This document shows, in pieces, positions 55,063 to 64,000 of a stretch of DNA of 64,000 bases. The first letter of the stretch is position 1. Every line of letters begins with the position of its first letter. The translations under genes were made by a program, and so were the position numbers. The stretch comes from Pelagomonas calceolata (lineage: Eukaryota > Sar > Pelagophyceae > Pelagomonadales > Pelagomonadaceae). Below the pieces are notes generated by a model. That model had not been told where the DNA came from and did no database searches. It worked only from the letters and a program-made list of their open reading frames with translations. The DNA is taken from assembly GCA_918797485.1 (NCBI GenBank), contig CAKKNE010000001.1, forward strand, positions 806,001 through 870,000, read 5' to 3'.

Positions 55063-56052
55063 ATGCGCACCCGGCACGCTTTCGCCGCCGCGCTCGCCGC
55101 CCTGGCCTCCGCCGAGCTCATCGACGACAACGGCGTGCAGTGGGGCGTGACGCGCGCGTACGCCGAGGCGAAAGCAAAAGACTGCCTCGCGTCCCTCAGG
55201 GCGACGGCGTGGCACGCGCAGACGGAAAGAGCTCTCAAAAACCACCCCTTCGTCAAGGCGGCGGAGCGCGGCCGGTTGCCGTTGCAAGCCTTGCAGCGTT
55301 TTGTGGGAGAGCAGCGTTTCATCCAAGCGAACGATGCCGCTTCCTTCGCGCAGCTCGCGGGGTCCGACTGGCGGCCCACGGCGGCCGGTCTGCTAGATCT
55401 GTGGCGGAATACGCCACCGGATAATTTGAAGGGGCTCTTCGGCACTTTATTAAAGGGCGAGCTCGCCGCCGCGCCGCTCCTGCAGCGACTAATCCACGCG
55501 ACGGGTTTAGATTATGACGCCCACGGCCGGTCGGAAGACGGGACGTTCTTCGCGCCGGAACCGCGCGCGCAGGCTTATGGGGCGTACTGGGCCTTGTTGG
55601 CGCCCGTGTGGAAATCACCCTGCTCGATGGCGTGGAGTTTCCACGCCGTCGACGCGACGTTTGTAACCTAACTCACCGGTCGATTTCCACGCAGGCTGGC
55701 GCGGGACGGCAAGCGCGCGGCCGCCGCGGCCGCGGCGGCCGTGAACTTCCCGGCCTGGGGCGACGCGTGCCGGCGCGTGCTCCACGGGCTGCGCAAGGAC
55801 GAACACATGAAAAACGAACTCAAGAAGCGCGGCCTCGCGGAGTACCAGGAGGGCCTCGCGTTTCTGGCCTTCTTCGCGGAGCCGCTCCCAAACCTCGAGG
55901 ACATGGCGCTTTCTATATTAGCGGACGACTTCGAGAAGAACGGCGCCTGCGAGCTGATCCAGGACGACGTCCGGACGCTGCAGGCCTACGAGGTCGACTT
56001 CTGGGACGCCGTCTGGAAGCCGTCCCATCATGCGTCGCGCGGGGAGCTCTAA
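55063..56052 (+). CDS. TENA/THI-4-like (haem-oxygenase-fold) protein with signal peptide
   Basis: Exons 55063-55595 and 55695-56052 (296 residues). A short leader (MRTRHAFAAALAALASA) suggests secretion or plastid import. The TENA-like helical core reads AWHAQTERALKNHPFVKAAERGRLPLQALQRFVGEQRF. Splicing gives YWALL-ARDGKRAAAAA, then NFPAWGDACRRVL, with a terminal helix TLQAYEVDFWDAVW. TENA proteins hydrolyse thiamin breakdown products. The family match is good but the catalytic Cys was not identified, so activity is uncertain. Confidence 0.78.
55596..55694 (+). mobile_element. Introner-like intron of the TENA-like gene (99 nt)
   Basis: Target duplications GTTGGCGC and GCTGGCGC match 7 of 8. 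The element begins CCGTGTGGAAATC and ends GATTTCCACGCAG, with internal CTCGATGGCGTGGAG. GT comes from the first duplication, AG from the element. The spliced codon TTG CTG reads through. Confidence 0.93.
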
Positions 56053-56146
56053 AGAATCGTAATTTAATACGGGGGATTGATGATGGGCTTGTTGATGGAC
56101 GAGTCTGCGCCTACTCCCAGATGCCGACGCCCCAGTTCCTCTTGGC

Positions 56147-56947
56147 CTATCCGATAGGCCCAAAGGGGAAGAAGGGGAAGCAGCAACCATTGCCACCTCC
56201 AGAGTTGCCGAAGCGGAGGTTGCGGCGCAAGTTGCCCGGATCCTCCCCGAACCCGAGCGGCTCGAGCCCGTAGATGCACAAGATTGGGGGCCCCGGTGGG
56301 GGGGTGTCGTCGAGGCGCCGCCCTCCTGCCTCGGCTTGCTCGACTAGCTTGCGGTTGAATGGACTGATATTCCACTCTTCCGGGCCTAAGCCTTCGCAGT
56401 CCGCGGACGTGGAGCACTGGATATTCTCGGGGCAGTAGCCGTCGATGAACCATTGCGGGGCACCACCAACTGCTTCGAGGCGCCGCCCGCCCGACGGGAG
56501 GCTCGCCGGGCCCAGCAGCGTGCGCTTCGAGTCCGGATGGGCGTCGACGCGGTGCTCGTAGACCGAGTTGTCGTACGTGATGTGCGTGCCGGCCTCAATA
56601 GGAATGCGGTGCTCCGCGCCGCTCTTGGTGTCGACGAGGACGAAATCGGCCGGCGGGCCCGCGACCCCTAGGTAGTAAATGTCGACCTTGCCGGGAGCGT
56701 CGCTTCCGGCCTTGAACCTGTCCTGGTGCTGCTTGACCGGGCCTTGCGCCTGCTTGGCGGGCACTTCAGCGCCCTCCTCGCGACCGAATAACTTGGCCAC
56801 TGCGCCCGGCATCTTGATGACGCTCGCCGACGCCGCCTCGGCGGCCAGGCGCTGCGTGGTCGCCTCGTCGACGGCGTTCTTGGTGGCCTTGTGACGCGTC
56901 GACGCGTGCGCGCCGCCGTGCAGGGCGAGGAGGAGGAGGAGCTTCAT
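56147..56947 (-). CDS. Unknown secreted protein
   Basis: 266 residues from the first ATG. It has a signal peptide (MKLLLLLALHGGAHAS), an Ala/Lys-rich propeptide-like segment, then PADFVLVDTKSGAEHRIPIEAGTHITYDNSVYEHRVDAHP, a beta-type domain. The C-terminus is Gly/Pro/Phe-rich with two Cys (GGGNGCCFPFFPFGPIG). RRLEAVGG and RRLDDTP are possible cleavage sites. No family recognised. Confidence 0.65.
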   Translation of the reverse strand: MKLLLLLALHGGAHASTRHKATKNAVDEATTQRLAAEAASASVIKMPGAVAKLFGREEGAEVPAKQAQGPVKQHQDRFKAGSDAPGKVDIYYLGVAGPPADFVLVDTKSGAEHRIPIEAGTHITYDNSVYEHRVDAHPDSKRTLLGPASLPSGGRRLEAVGGAPQWFIDGYCPENIQCSTSADCEGLGPEEWNISPFNRKLVEQAEAGGRRLDDTPPPGPPILCIYGLEPLGFGEDPGNLRRNLRFGNSGGGNGCCFPFFPFGPIG

Positions 56948-57303
56948 CGTGATAGCCTGCGGCGCGCGCGGGGCGTGAAGGTTACATGACACAGTGAGAC
57001 CAGCAGTACGAGAGCGAGAAAAGCCGTGGCGACCCCGTTGCAAACCGACACGTCCAGGCGACGTTTGAATGTGAAAATGACGACGCCGCGGCCGCGCTTT
57101 TGCCCTGTTTCCCAAATCTGACTGAAGCTACCATGAGGCCGACCCGCAAAAATTAATTCAGCAACCGTCCATACACCGTTCAGCGCCCTATGTACGCGTA
57201 GCCAGTGGTACGGTCGTCGCCAGAGAGCGTTTAGAACAACTACTTACCCCGCGCGGCGACTCGACGGCACCGTCAGATCACCCGCGGCGAACCGACGGCT
57301 CCG
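56948..57303. other. Intergenic region, no gene seen
   Basis: 356 bp upstream of the secreted-protein gene and downstream of the DUF4239 gene. No palindrome or repeat is recognised. Confidence 0.35.
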
Positions 57304-58399
57304 TCAGATCACCCCGTACGCCAGCGCCGCCTCGCCCTCCGACTCCGACGAACCGGCCAGCAGCGCGTCCAACTCGTCCTCCAAGCCCTCGGTCATCGTC
57401 TCGAGGACCGCCGACACGGAGTAGGCGCCCGACGTCGGGTCCCAAATATCCCGGAGCACCCGCAAACACGCCACGAGCGCGAAGGTCAGGGCCCCGAACC
57501 CGTGCGCCTCGAAGACGACGGACACGCCCGGCGCGTAGCCCGCCACCGCCAAGACGAATGAAGCGAGGATGCCGCCCCCGAGCGTGTACAACAGTGCGAA
57601 CTGGACGCCGGGAAGCTTCCGCTGCAGGGCACCTAACCGTCGAGCTCGCGCCGCGCGCGCGTCCTTGACGGACTCGTAGACGTGCGTCGACGGCAGGCCC
57701 ACAGAAGACGCGTAGAGCAGCTCCTCGAGGGGATCCCGAAAAACGATTTGGGTCGTGTTGACCTGTGTGCATCTACGTTACGCCGCGACCCGATAAGTTA
57801 AGGACGCCGCTGCAAACGGGCGCGCCGATCGTGAGCCTCTTGGCGGGCCCGCGCCGCGGGTCGCCGACGTCCTGCTCGAGGTCGCCGACGTAGCGCCGGA
57901 AGGCCCGGAGGGCGCTGCGACACCGCGGCTCGCCCGGCCCGCCCAGGACCAGGACGAGCTGCTCCAGTAAAGAACGGGCACAGGACACCTCCGCATAGAC
58001 CGCGAGGTGCGCCGCCTCCTGCTGTTCATATAGAGCGGTGAAGGTGTTCGATGCGACCACCGAGAAGAGGAGACCTAGCACGCCGGGCACGGTCTTGGCT
58101 AGGTCGGAATTGCCTATTAACATGGCCGTCTTTCTCCCGAGCACGTTGTGCGTGAATTGAGCTAAAGGCGCGAAGGCTATATAAGCTACCGTGCTTATTA
58201 TGGTAGTTGGGAGAAATATCCGCTTGGCCGTCTTGGTCATGGCCGATGCGAGCGTGCCTTCGCGTCGTCGTCGCGGCTTCGACGCGGGCAGCCAGGGGAC
58301 GGTGACCATGTGGCGTTTCGTTCGTGTTATTGCTTTTGGTCGGATCGGCTGCCAGGCGCTTGTCGCGGCGATGGCGTAGAGCAGCGCTAGGCGACGCAT
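57304..58399 (-). CDS. DUF4239 (bestrophin-like) membrane protein, organelle-targeted
   Basis: Exons 58399-57818 and 57762-57304 (346 residues). The leader (MRRLALLYAIAATSAWQPIRP) plus Arg-rich segment suggests plastid import. The core has AYIAFAPLAQFTHNVLG, GVLGLLFSVVASNTFTALYEQQEA and, after splicing, IVFRDPLEELLYASS with two more helices (FALLYTLGGGILASFVLAVAGY). This family has bestrophin-like topology and no firm function. The leader codons coincide with an exact introner-core 16-mer at 58362-58377. Confidence 0.82.
57763..57817 (-). mobile_element. Introner-like intron of the DUF4239 gene (55 nt)
   Basis: Boundary 8-mers GTTTGCAG and GTCAACAC match 4 of 8. The element begins CGGCGTCC and ends GATGCACACAG. 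An alternative GT donor upstream (GTCGGCGA, after LEQD) is also in frame; the chosen one places the element start where the other introners begin. Confidence 0.7.
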
Positions 58400-58900
58400 G
58401 GTTGCTCTGCCTGCGCTGCACTGCCTGCAGCCTGCTCTGTATGTGTGCTCGCTGGCCTAATCGTTCGGCACACCGGCTGGGGTGGATGTGCAGGGCTGGA
58501 AATCGATCCCCAAGCGTCTGTGAGGTGCACAGCGCGGCTGCAATGGCTCCACAAAGTTGCCATTGCTTTGGGCACGGGTTTTTCGCCGAGTCGCGACAAG
58601 GACGCGAATCTGCACTTGCGACCCGTCGCGAACCGAGTTAGAGAGCGTCGAGAGCCATGCGTCATTTGCCGCTTTTGCCGCTTTTGCTAAATGTGCTAAA
58701 AAGTTGATGGCCAGAAGGAATTTTGACGCCTTTAAACAGCCGTACTACACGCCTGTGAACGCACAGCACTTGCGCAGAGCTCGCATTAGTACTCACTTGC
58801 AGCCTCGTCCAGACGCGGCAACCCATTGCGCGGTTGTCACAGAGTCTAGCCCTCAGCGCTAAGACACAGAAAAAGCTGTAAACTCCACGTAAACGCATAA
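58400..58900. promoter_or_regulatory. Divergent promoter region, no gene seen
   Basis: 501 bp between the DUF4239 start and the next gene. No supportable frame or palindrome. Confidence 0.35.
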
Positions 58901-59353
58901 ATGATGCGTTTCACCGCCTTAGCATGGCTGGCGACGGCCACCTACGCCCTCACGCCCAGCCGGAAGATCAAAGTCGCGCGCAAAAATACTTTGGATTCGA
59001 GTGTCACCTTCGACGAGTATTGTAACAGCGTATTAACAACCAGTTACGCCCTCGACGAGTCTTCATACAGGTACCAAAACATCATGGATCAATGTATTGT
59101 CAACTCCGACAGCGAGTCGGCCATTGAGGACTGCCTGAAGCTCACGAAGCAGTTCGAGATCGTCGACGTGCCGCCCCTGGACACGAAGATGGCGGCCAAC
59201 CGCGCCCAGGCGCAGCTCGAGACGCTCGCCTCCGAAAAGAACCCGCTCGCGGCCCCGATCCACCTCGAGTACTACGCCTTGCTCGCTTTGGTCGTCATCC
59301 TCTACGTGGACATCCTGGACGTGGCCGGGATCGTCGCGCGCTTCCAGCACTAG
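58901..59353 (+). CDS. Small membrane protein with plastid-type leader, unknown
   Basis: 150 residues. It begins MMRFTALAWLATATYALTPSRKIKVARK, a signal-like leader followed by a basic segment. A helical soluble part with three Cys follows (FDEYCNSVLTTSYALDESSYRYQNIMDQC). One C-terminal transmembrane helix (YYALLALVVILYVDILDVAGIVA) ends the protein. No family recognised; the sequence complexity supports a real gene. Confidence 0.7.
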   Translation: MMRFTALAWLATATYALTPSRKIKVARKNTLDSSVTFDEYCNSVLTTSYALDESSYRYQNIMDQCIVNSDSESAIEDCLKLTKQFEIVDVPPLDTKMAANRAQAQLETLASEKNPLAAPIHLEYYALLALVVILYVDILDVAGIVARFQH

Positions 59354-59421
59354 GCACAGTGCTTACAGAACTCCGCCGGTCCCGAAGGATCGCGCGCTAA
59401 ACCTATCTTGTGATTCTTCAT

Positions 59422-60298
59422 TCAACTGCCATTAAACACGGGGTCCCGCCCCTCGGCGAACGCTCTCAGCCCCTCCTGGTAGTCGCGCGAATCGAAGCAT
59501 TCCTGATACCTCGCATCCGCCATGAAGCGCCCGTCCTTGCCGCGGCGCCCGCGCATCATCGCTTTGGCGGCTCGTTGCACCAACGGCGCCAGCGAGGCGA
59601 TCTCCGCCGCGGCCGCCTCGGCCGCGGCGGCAGCGTCGCTCGCCGCAACCTGTGCATAAATCAAATTCTCGCGAACCGCTGTCGACGCGACATCTGCTCG
59701 ACGGCGTAGAGGGGTTGATTTATGCACCGGCTGCAACGACGCGGTGCACGAGGCCGAGCTGCTTCGCCTCGGACGCGTCGATCACGCGCGCGGTCAGGAT
59801 GAGTTCCGACGCGGCGCTCCTTCCGACGGTATCGACGAGCGGCTCCAATAAATGCCGCGGGTAGCCGAGCCCGAGTTTGGCCGGAGGCACGCAAAACGTG
59901 GCGTCATCCGCGGCCACGCGGACGTCGGCCATGAGCATCAAATTCAACGCCGAGCCGTAGCAGTTGCCCCGCACCAGCGCGACGAGCGGTATGTCCAAAT
60001 CCCTCAATGATTCGGCGGCCTTTATCTCGACGGCGTCCCACTCCTCGGCCTGGTAGCTGTCGGCGCGCAACGTGGCGAACTCCGAGATGTCGCTGCCCGC
60101 CGAAAAATGCGCGCCAGCACCCTCGAGGAGCGCCACCCGGCCGCTGTTCGCATCGGCCGCGATCCTCGGGAGCTGGCGGTACATGTCGAGCGTGAGCGCG
60201 TTGCGCTTTGCTGGGTGGTCAATAGCAATACGTCTTAGTGATCCCTCGGGCGTGACGCGGAATTGTCCAGCGCTGAAGCGGCGCACTGCGCGGTGCAT
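59422..60298 (-). CDS. Enoyl-CoA hydratase/isomerase, mitochondrial type
   Basis: Exons 60298-59738 and 59649-59422 (262 residues). The first ATG begins a mitochondrial-like presequence (MHRAVRRFSAG). The crotonase fold shows HPAKRNALTLDMY, GAGAHFSAGSDISEFA (oxyanion loop), LVRGNCYGSALNLMLMADVRVA and FCVPPAKLGLGYP. Splicing gives LVHRVVAASDAAAAA and then the C-terminal helices. The usual catalytic Glu of the CYGSALNL segment is replaced, so it may be an isomerase or related crotonase. Confidence 0.9.
59650..59737 (-). mobile_element. Introner-like intron of the enoyl-CoA hydratase gene (88 nt)
   Basis: Duplications GTTGCAGC and GTTGCGGC match 7 of 8. The element begins CGGTGCATAAATC and ends GATTTATGCACAG: both termini differ from the TGTGGAAATC family in matching fashion, so the pairing is kept. 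Internal TACGCCGTCGAGCAG. Confidence 0.93.
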
Positions 60299-60309
60299 CG
60301 TTACTGGGT

Positions 60310-60332
60310 CTGCTCGATGGCGTAGAGGTTGA
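60310..60332 (-). mobile_element. Introner fragment in the 5' leader of the hydratase gene
   Basis: GTCAACCTCTACGCCATCGA followed by GCAG (minus strand) closely matches the interior of the introner in the same gene. It ends 12 bp upstream of the ATG; termini are not recognisable. Confidence 0.6.
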
Positions 60333-60433
60333 CGAGACGACCGCTGTGGTGTGCAGCGGGCAGCTGCAGTGATTTGCAAGCTCTGGCGTGCTCCGATCGA
60401 TACGCCTCTAGAAGCTGGCGTGTCGAGCCATTC

Positions 60434-60455
60434 CTAGTGTGTCGATGACGCTAGC
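60434..60455 (+). repeat. Promoter palindrome, divergent copy
   Basis: CTAGTGTGTC and GACGCTAGC arms, in the 416-bp divergent interval 60299-60714 that holds no other gene; 136 bp and 260 bp from the starts. Confidence 0.7.
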
Positions 60456-60714
60456 TCTGGCCACTGTTTTTGGCCGCGTCGGCTCTCGCTTTTTGGCCGT
60501 CCGCGTCGGCTCGCGCGTGCTCTGCGTTATAAGGGACTCCAACGGTCCCCTCGGTCAGGCGCTCGACGTCAGAGCTATTGGTTTGAGCGGCGAGCGCCTG
60601 TGACTCGGGGTTTCATTTATTTTCATCAATCGGGCTGGACGCGCGCGCGGCGCCGCGCGGCCTCGTCGACCCCACTAAACGCGCGCCGCCGACGCGTCCC
60701 GGCGTCGCAGCGCC

Positions 60715-61119
60715 ATGGTCGTCAAAAAAGTCGCCGCCGCGCCGGCCGCCGAGACGAAGGTCGCGCCCGGCTTCGAGGGCGGCGAGCCGCTGACGCTGAG
60801 CAACTCGCGGGGCCTCAAAAGTGCCCTCAAATTCTTCGTCAAGATCGGTTTATTCTTAGAGTTCAGGCGCATCCCGGGCAAGCTCGGCGACGGCGACGGC
60901 GCCGACGCGAAACGCGCCGTTATTTTATTCTTGCTCTTCTGCCTCTTCTTCCTCGAGGCGCTGACGCTCGCCGTCGCATCAAAAGCCTGGAGCGGCCTCA
61001 CGGGTGCCATCGGCCAGCAGGCGGCTTTGATTTTACTCGGCGCGGCTCTTTTGGGGGCCACGACGCTGCTCGAGCCGCCGGAGGTGCCGGTACGGGGCAT
61101 CGGCGAGTGGAGCGACTGA
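60715..61119 (+). CDS. Small membrane protein with two transmembrane helices, unknown
   Basis: 134 residues. A Lys/Ala/Pro-rich N-terminus and LKSALKFFVKIGLFLEFRRIPGKL precede two helices (AVILFLLFCLFFLEALTLAVA and QQAALILLGAALLGATTLL). It ends EPPEVPVRGIGEWSD. No family is recognised, though the FRRIPGK segment reads like a folded, conserved element. Confidence 0.65.
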   Translation: MVVKKVAAAPAAETKVAPGFEGGEPLTLSNSRGLKSALKFFVKIGLFLEFRRIPGKLGDGDGADAKRAVILFLLFCLFFLEALTLAVASKAWSGLTGAIGQQAALILLGAALLGATTLLEPPEVPVRGIGEWSD

Positions 61120-61470
61120 CCTCGCGCGCACGGAAATCACAGTGTACATAGAACGAAGATACCACGCGGCACCCGGCGTCCGTCACAAGACTTCCTGGCC
61201 ACGCGGTCGATGACGAAAAATGTTTTGAGCTTGAACACTGATAATGGAAAGCTCTAGGCACGTGATTGAAAATCAAAAACAAACTTCCTCTATCATCTCC
61301 GAGACCGCGCTCGCGCGCGAACGCCCTCGCCACACGACGACCACGCGCGCCGACACGAGCACTCCCGCGCAGGTCTCGAGAGTGAGGACGCTTTCGACCC
61401 TCCTACCCCCGAGAATCTAATAAAACAATCGTAGGAGGAGAAGGGGAGTTACACACGGATGAGAGAGGAC
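61120..61470. other. Convergent 3' region, no gene seen
   Basis: 351 bp between convergent stop codons. GCACGGAAATCACAGTG at 61129-61145 faintly resembles an introner terminus. A short inverted pair (CCTCCTAC and GTAGGAGG) lies near 61400-61440. Confidence 0.35.
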
Positions 61471-63654
61471 CTAGCGGTGGTGCGACGTGCCGCTGCGCCG
61501 CTTGCCCTCGTTCATCCAGCGGATCAGCTTCGGCCCCGTCTTGCGGTCGGCCTCGCCGCCGCGCGCCATGCGGTTCATCTTCTTCTGGGCCTTCTTCTGC
61601 AGCAGGCGCGCGCGGTCCTGGGCCGCCTGGCCATCGAGGCCCTGCTCGTTGCGCGGCGGCGGCCGCGACGACGACCGGTGCGCCGACGCGGCTCTCGAGG
61701 CGTCCCGCCTTCGTTTCTTCGCCGCCGGCTCTCGAGCGACACTCTTCGATCTTTCAACGGACGTGTCCATGGCGTCATCAGGTCTACGAGACAAGCTCCG
61801 CCCGCGCTTCTCGGCGGCCGCTCGAGCTCGGCCCCGCAACGTATCGGCGGGCGGCGCCTCCTCCGTCCGTAATCTAGCAGCGCGAGGCAAGGGCGCGTTC
61901 CGCCGATTCGTCGACGCTTGCGCTCGATTCCTAGCAAGTAACTGGCGATCTCTCATCGCCTTGATAATAGCAGCCTCTTGCGGGGTGAGTCGAGCCGCCT
62001 CCAACTGCGCATCCAACTGGTCCAGCGTCTGGTCCGTCTCCACTTCTAAATCATCCAAAGCCGCGAGCTTCTCGAGGACGTCCTCATCCACAAAATCGAG
62101 GACGTTTTTCCCGTCCATGATTTCGGGCTGGATGTCCGTGGCGAACTCGTCGCAGCGCAGCTGGCCGATGTACTCCCGCGACGTTTCGCCCGAGTAGACG
62201 CCGGGGCCTCCTCCCGCCCACATGCGTTCCCGTTCCGTCGTTCGAGGCGGCCTCGCGCTCGCGGCTCGCGCCGCCTCCGCGTCGCGCGCTATGGCTCGAG
62301 CTTGCTGGGCCGCGTGTTCGGCTTGTTGAGCCGCATCTGTAGTAGAGCCGTGGCCGCCGTCTCTCGCTTCCAGAGCCGCTAATTCTAACCGATCCGCGTC
62401 TTGCGCGGCGCGGGCCGCGCGTTTCTCCAATTTCTTCGCCTTTCGCGCCGCTAAGACGGACGCGGGGATACTCGGCCCGCGGTCCTCGTCGGCGCCCATC
62501 GGTAGCGCCGTCGCTAACGCGGGCCTCCGTTGCGCCGCGTCCGCGGGCGTGGCCACGAGTCGCGTCAACTTGTCTCGCAACCGCGACCCGCCGGCCGCCG
62601 CCCGGCGCCGATCGACCCTAGCCTGCAACAGGACATCACAGGCCGCATCTTTCACGGCCTGGACGCCAGCTTCCGTGACGTTCGACATCGGGACTAAAAC
62701 CGCGTCCGGGTCGTGCGCGGCACACATGTCCTTCAACATCTGCTGGTGGTCCGCCGATAAATCCTCAAGAGGCTTGGCGTCGACCTTGTTCGCCACGATG
62801 ACCAATTGCTTGTCCGCGAACAGCGGTCGGATACTATCATACAATGATTTTTGTTGTTCCAGGGTGTAGCCGCACTGCTCCGAGACGTCGACGAAAAACA
62901 GCACGGCGCACGGCAAATGCGCCAAAGCGGTCACGGCCTGCATCTCGATGACGTTGCGCTTCTCGAGCTCGTGATCCAAGATCCCGGGGGTGTCGATGAC
63001 CTGCCACCGCAAGTAGCGGTGGTCCATGTGGCCGACATACAGCGCTTTGGTCGTGAAGGCCCAGGGCTGCACTTCCACATCCGCTCTTGTTACCTTGTTC
63101 ACGAAGCTGCTTTTACCGACGTTGGGAAAGCCACATACTAATAGCGTTCGAGCTGTGGGATCCAATGCTGGTAAGCGTCCCAAATGTTTCCTCACTTCCT
63201 CCAGGTAAGCTAGGGCGGCCCGCTGCCTCTTGATCAGTGTCGCCATCCGTCCCAACGCCGCGACCTTCAAAGCTTTACATCTGTACAAAGAATCCGCGTA
63301 CTTGATCAGACGCACGTAGTCGCGACAGACCGTCTCGCAGAGCTTCTTGCAGGTGTTCAACTGGCCCAGCGCGAGCTTGTAGTGGTCCCTATCATACAAC
63401 ACGCCCATGAGGTCGCCGTGGAACGGGTGGACGTCGTCCAAGCGCGGGAAGTCGCTCACGATGGCGCCTAGTCTCTCGCTTATCGTTTGTTGCGTGAACT
63501 TGACCTTCCTCATGTAGAAACTCCGGATGCGCGTGATTTTGTACCCGGGGTGCACGACGGTCGGCGTCTTCCTTTGCGTGCGCATCAAGACAATGTCTAC
63601 TAATTCGGCGGCCGTGGGCACGGCGGCTAAGCGCTTGAGGTCGTAGGTGACCAT
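61471..63654 (-). CDS. GTPBP4: NOG1/GTPBP4 nucleolar GTP-binding protein
   Basis: 727 residues. NOG1 is an essential GTPase of nuclear 60S subunit assembly. The N-terminal four-helix region ends near residue 165, followed by the GTPase: [10 protein letters not shown] (G1, 175-184), [12 protein letters not shown] (G2 region), DTPG (G3, 221-224), NKVD (G4, 289-292). The C-terminus is basic and coiled ([28 protein letters not shown]), ending with [19 protein letters not shown]. No intron. Together with REI1 it gives two 60S-assembly factors in this window. Confidence 0.96.
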   Translation of the reverse strand: MVTYDLKRLAAVPTAAELVDIVLMRTQRKTPTVVHPGYKITRIRSFYMRKVKFTQQTISERLGAIVSDFPRLDDVHPFHGDLMGVLYDRDHYKLALGQLNTCKKLCETVCRDYVRLIKYADSLYRCKALKVAALGRMATLIKRQRAALAYLEEVRKHLGRLPALDPTARTLLVCGFPNVGKSSFVNKVTRADVEVQPWAFTTKALYVGHMDHRYLRWQVIDTPGILDHELEKRNVIEMQAVTALAHLPCAVLFFVDVSEQCGYTLEQQKSLYDSIRPLFADKQLVIVANKVDAKPLEDLSADHQQMLKDMCAAHDPDAVLVPMSNVTEAGVQAVKDAACDVLLQARVDRRRAAAGGSRLRDKLTRLVATPADAAQRRPALATALPMGADEDRGPSIPASVLAARKAKKLEKRAARAAQDADRLELAALEARDGGHGSTTDAAQQAEHAAQQARAIARDAEAARAASARPPRTTERERMWAGGGPGVYSGETSREYIGQLRCDEFATDIQPEIMDGKNVLDFVDEDVLEKLAALDDLEVETDQTLDQLDAQLEAARLTPQEAAIIKAMRDRQLLARNRAQASTNRRNAPLPRAARLRTEEAPPADTLRGRARAAAEKRGRSLSRRPDDAMDTSVERSKSVAREPAAKKRRRDASRAASAHRSSSRPPPRNEQGLDGQAAQDRARLLQKKAQKKMNRMARGGEADRKTGPKLIRWMNEGKRRSGTSHHR

Positions 63655-64000
63655 GGTTTTTATGTGGGTGCGCGGCGGCGGCGTTTACGCTGTGTGTTGT
63701 CGTGCGCTGCGGCGTTTACGCTCGCTCGCTGTCCGTCCGAGTTTTGCTGCTGCAGGTGCTACAGGGCAAAGAGCCCAGCTATACGCAAGCTGACGCTGCG
63801 ACCGAGCAGGCTTCGCAGCCGTGCTGTGTCAAAGCTTTGGCGCGTGTACGAAGCTGAAACGAGACGCTCGTCAAGGTCGCGCGTCGAGAGCAATGGGCAA
63901 ATGCGGCGATGAAAAAACGCAGCTCAGGAGACGCGGCGTCGTGGAAGGCTCCTCCGGGCGCGCGAGGCGTATGGAGCGGTCGGGAGGAGTGCTTCCAGGG
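63655..64000. other. Upstream region of NOG1, window edge
   Basis: 346 bp. No gene is supported; short plus-strand frames start after alternative codons and have shadow composition. Confidence 0.4.

Noticed and set aside
1-64000. Bacterial or viral origin, operons, CRISPR arrays
   Set aside because: Spliceosomal introns, ATR, SNRNP27, SRPRB and ArfGAP with alternating strands rule out a prokaryote. No array of spaced identical repeats and no viral structural genes are present.

Overview
This is nuclear DNA from a eukaryotic microalga, most likely a pelagophyte stramenopile resembling Aureococcus or Pelagomonas. That placement is inference from four things seen here. The DNA is very GC-rich and densely packed. 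Several products have an N-terminal signal peptide followed by a plastid transit-like segment; the ferredoxin has a GFAP-type site. All core genes are eukaryotic (ATR, NOG1, REI1, SNRNP27, SRP receptor beta, ArfGAP, RMND1, type II NADH dehydrogenase). Finally, the few short introns look like introner transposons, described before in this lineage. There are no operons, ribosome binding sites, prophage or CRISPR arrays.

Layout. Genes alternate strands in divergent and convergent pairs. 1-2065: a coiled-coil gene cut by the window edge and a low-complexity gene. 2597-10402: intronless ATR checkpoint kinase. 10.5-16.9 kb: GNAT acetyltransferase, FkbM methyltransferase, three-exon NDH-2, ankyrin protein, histidine phosphatase. 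16.9-24.6 kb: DUF2252 membrane protein, a small unknown, a protein kinase fused to a PP2C phosphatase, a DUF579-like methyltransferase and an unknown plastid-type protein. 24.9-31.2 kb: SGNH hydrolase, second FkbM methyltransferase, SRP receptor beta, MYND/TPR protein, ferredoxin with a long C-terminal extension. 31.6-38.6 kb: GNAT, uroporphyrinogen-III methyltransferase, RMND1-like protein, SNRNP27, DUF1295 protein, a two-TM plastid-type protein, ArfGAP. 38.8-49 kb: RING/PHD protein, PC-esterase-like protein, EEP phosphohydrolase, proline-rich zinc-finger protein, SANT protein, a 442-bp MITE, CEP57-like coiled coil, AGC pseudokinase. 49.3-64 kb: REI1, an unknown membrane protein, BT1/FBT transporter, Asp/Asn beta-hydroxylase, TENA-like protein, a secreted unknown, DUF4239 protein, two small membrane proteins, enoyl-CoA hydratase and NOG1.

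Two genome-wide systems stand out. (1) Twelve short introns (55-175 nt) share one architecture. An 8-bp target duplication supplies the 5' splice site from its upstream copy, and an inserted element with inverted termini ends in CACACAG or a close variant and supplies the 3' splice site. Removing each intron restores a continuous conserved protein. One lies directly after a stop codon, and one seems to use a GC donor because its target began with GC. (2) An imperfect palindrome of about 23-24 nt (left arm GCTAGTGTCTTAC, right arm GGCCGCTAGC) occurs about a dozen times. Nearly every copy lies 90-300 bp upstream of a start codon, often midway between divergent genes. I know of no description of this element. 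It is the best candidate here for an undescribed regulatory or mobile system.
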